Origin: Rhopalosiphum padi
Taxonomy: Eukaryota > Arthropoda > Insecta > Hemiptera > Aphididae
Direction: 5' to 3'
Assembly (NCBI RefSeq): GCF_020882245.1
Contig: NC_083599.1
Span: 50,680,748 to 50,744,747 of the forward strand
DNA: 64,000 bases
Below the pieces are notes generated by a model. The model ran no database searches, was not told where the DNA came from, and was given only the letters and a program-made list of their open reading frames with translations. Positions 61,401 through 64,000 of this stretch are shown here, piece after piece. Position 1 is the first letter of the stretch; every line of letters begins with the position of its first letter. The position numbers and the translations under genes were made by a program.

Positions 61401-64000
61401 GACATCGCCTGTCCTACAAATGACATTTTTAAGAAAGCAGTCGAGGTGGCAAAAATATTGTAATGTCGTTATATACTTATATATTATGTATAATATGTAT
61501 ATATTCTGAATACTATACCCTAAGTTTCAAATAAAATTAATTATATTATTACTAAATCAATATTAATGTGATTAAAATTTTAATAAATATCCTTGTTTTT
61601 TGCTTTAAACAATTAAATACAGCTTTCCAAATATCATTAAAAAAAAAAAGTTATAAAAAATTACTATTTTTGTAAAAATGTTAAACAAATACTTTTAATA
61701 TGTATCTAGAAAAAATTCAAAATCTACTATTTACTGACTTTGGTACTGCGGTACTTTTTGTCAGTATATTAATATTTAAAAACACCATATATTTAACTCG
61801 TTATACCTTTATAATTATTATACAGCATAATTACCGGAGGTCGGTGTACACCAGTTAATAAAATGTGCATACATTCGTGCTGAAATATTAATTACACTAC
61901 GCGTATTTTTAGTCCGATAAAACGTTCTCGGTGATAATATTACCTAACAATAGTTATAAAATTGCTATTATATATAATATATAAATATATAACGATATAC
62001 AGTTTCAAAAAATTCTAGTTACTAGAGTCTAGTGTAATATAATGCGGCTACGAACGTTGTCTACAGTGTATACTACCTAATTAGATAATGTACAACAATT
62101 TGCTGTGACGGGTCCTGGGACGGGGAGGTGTAGTGAAATAATAATAATAAATGCGCACGTTCGTCCACCCCGCTAACACACACACACACATAATAGGATT
62201 TGTAGCCAGACGGTGGTGTTTTTCACTTTGCTCAATTGCTCGTCGTGCTGCCGCCGCCGTAGATGTTGTCAATAGTTAATGATAAAAGGGAGCGCGACGC
62301 TTAGCGTATATTTTCCCCTGCGCGTAATTAGACGTGTATATCGCATATATATATCGCAGTTTCTCCCCGACCACCATCGAATCCAACCCTGCCCGCACTC
62401 CCCGATATGATGGACTGTACGAGGCACACAAGCTGCACAGCACGGTCGCCGTCCGGCCAAGCTAGCCAGCCAGCCCGCCGACATGACACACGCACACTAC
62501 ATACCGCATGCACTGTCGCCGCTGCTGTAATCCGATTAGGTTAATCGCCATTGCCGGTCGATTAACTTAAAGTCAACCGAATGTTCTCTACGCGGGTAAC
62601 TAGGGTTTCGATGTTAGTCGTGTTTTTATTATACTATTGCTCAATGGTATATGTTACACATTATTTTAACGACATATTTTTTTTTTAACACTACCTGTAT
62701 ACCGGAGCTAAGTCTGGTGAAAAAGAAGATTTTATTTTAATTAAAGTTAGCACCGATCTTATAAGACCCATCATAATACTTAAACATTAATTCTTCATTT
62801 TTCTTATAATAAAATGTATCATTACCAATACATAAATAAAGCACGAGTACATATTATTCTATACACCAAATATTATGAATTACCAAATAAATATTTTTAC
62901 TATAAATTTAATATGATGATATCAAGTCTGTATTTCATATTTATTAATTATTAATTAAATGCAGTTATTACAATAAATCTGTTCATATAAAATACATACT
63001 AAAGTATTCGTCTTGACCAATTATTAATTTGTATATACACTCCCATGCATTTATGTACGTGGTTCAATTGTACTACCTTTAAGTGTGTACTTTTCTCATT
63101 GCCATTGATTATTTGAAATTTTAATTTATTTAGCTTATCACCAAAACCACGTCATTACTATAAATTTTACTATTTTAGTTATATCGTATCAATTACAATT
63201 TAATTATTCGGATCCGTATAGTTTTTTCGTTTTGTAATTTTATATATCCATTTTCTGTAGTAGGTACGATGACATGATGTCGCTCGAATTCTAATTTTAA
63301 TTTAGATAATAAGTTATATGCATTATTTTTTCTACTTTAGTTTAAACATGGATACACTTTGTGAGTTCAATCTTAGGAATGGAAACATCAGTAAGTAATA
63401 TGTAGGAAACATATGTGGTTTACAGCAGCCCTTGAGACGTATACTGATGCAATCGTCGTCGTGTGAAAATATATTATGTGAAAAATATATATAACACACA
63501 CACACACACACATACGGTTTTAGGCCCCCAATAGTTAGTGAAAAGGGTGTGATGATGCCAAAAAAAGAACACTAAGCGAAGGCGAGACTTTGTATATACA
63601 CACACTATATGCACACCGTATATATCGTATAAAACTGACATACACGCTATCTGGCCACGGTGATGTATATATTTTTAAAAATTCAACAGCTGCTAAATAT
63701 GTCAACACTATGTATATACATACGCGTTCATGCACTCACACACAATATAATAATTATAAAAAAAATATTTAATCAAGGGTTGTGGTAAAATATATCTATA
63801 ATAACGTTAAATTCAAATTCCAAAACGTTAATTGCAGCACTATGACATTAAATATTATATTAAATAATTATATTATGTGTGTATATATTACAACTTACAA
63901 GACACTTGTATTGATTTTAGAAATTCAAGTTTGTTTTATTAAACTATAATTTATTATTTTATTTTATTATTATGGTTTTGTTATGATACAACCCCAGTAT
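58418..64000 (+). other. hth: hth intron 6, 5' part (continues beyond window)
   Basis: At least 5.6 kb of intron follow donor GTAAGTAC. No homeodomain exon (PYPSEDQKKQL or WFINARRR type sequence) is seen in it. It includes GC-richer patches at about 58,520-58,800, 59,200-59,660, 60,280-60,800, 61,020-61,440 and 62,340-62,620. It also has a poly-T run near 59,300-59,317, GT/CA tracts (about 60,648-60,666; 63,494-63,512) and many low-complexity frames that are not called. Confidence 0.75.
62520..62575. promoter_or_regulatory. hth: homeodomain-site cluster in hth intron 6
   Basis: TAATCCGATTA (62,528-62,538) matches the palindromic P3-type site (TAAT-3-ATTA) preferred by paired-class/K50 homeodomains such as Otx/Bicoid-type proteins. 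Immediately after, GTTAATCG (62,540-62,547) and CGATTAAC (62,559-62,566) form a perfect 8-bp inverted repeat around an 11-base spacer. The cluster sits at the edge of a GC-rich patch in AT-rich intron. The motif match is direct; function is inferred. Confidence 0.4.

Noticed and set aside
1..64000. CRISPR arrays, bacterial-type operons, rRNA or tRNA genes
   Set aside because: No regularly spaced direct repeats with unique spacers, no ribosome-binding-site/operon structure, no rRNA-like sequence and no cloverleaf with conserved tRNA boxes were found; the sequence is eukaryotic.

Overview
The window is eukaryotic, insect-type DNA. It is very AT-rich, with long introns, abundant TA, TTA and GTAGGTA/TACCTAC tracts and scattered short inverted-repeat transposon relics. 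Several dispersed repeats resemble, from memory, repeats common in aphid genomes, so an aphid or close hemipteran is the best guess (inference, not tested by search). The only gene I can support is the 5' part of homothorax (hth, the insect Meis-class TALE homeobox gene) on the + strand.

Layout. 1-36,000 is a gene desert. It holds AT-rich spacer, at least three terminal- or fold-back inverted-repeat elements (2,990-3,893; 6,820-7,581; 11,792-12,255), three diverged copies of one dispersed repeat family (about 5.5, 12.9 and 23.7 kb), and GC/CpG-rich islands at 16.0-17.1 kb and 30.3-31.4 kb plus a GA-rich tract at 34.4 kb. 36,000-37,560 is a strong CpG-rich block, the likely hth promoter and/or 5' leader. 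The hth coding exons are 38,129-38,143, 43,639-44,138, 45,580-45,721, 53,911-53,961, 57,503-57,553 and 58,163-58,417. All junctions are GT-AG, the reading frame is unbroken, and the six exons give 338 codons. The last intron runs past the window end.

The encoded part begins MAQPRYDE, continues through a poly-Gln/poly-Ala/poly-His N-terminus, the complete Meis/PKNOX N-terminal (HM) domain that binds the PBC protein Extradenticle, and a Ser/Gly-rich linker ending at STPDV. The homeodomain exons are not in the window. Reading through the last visible donor adds eight codons and a stop, so a homeodomain-less product is possible. The introns hold GC-balanced patches with clustered homeodomain, TCF-like and forkhead-like core motifs that are candidate enhancers, one additional inverted-repeat element (51,432-51,882) and a near-perfect 119-bp hairpin (54,070-54,188). 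No RNA gene, CRISPR array or other protein gene could be supported. Most other open frames are low-complexity or chance frames in AT repeats and CpG islands.
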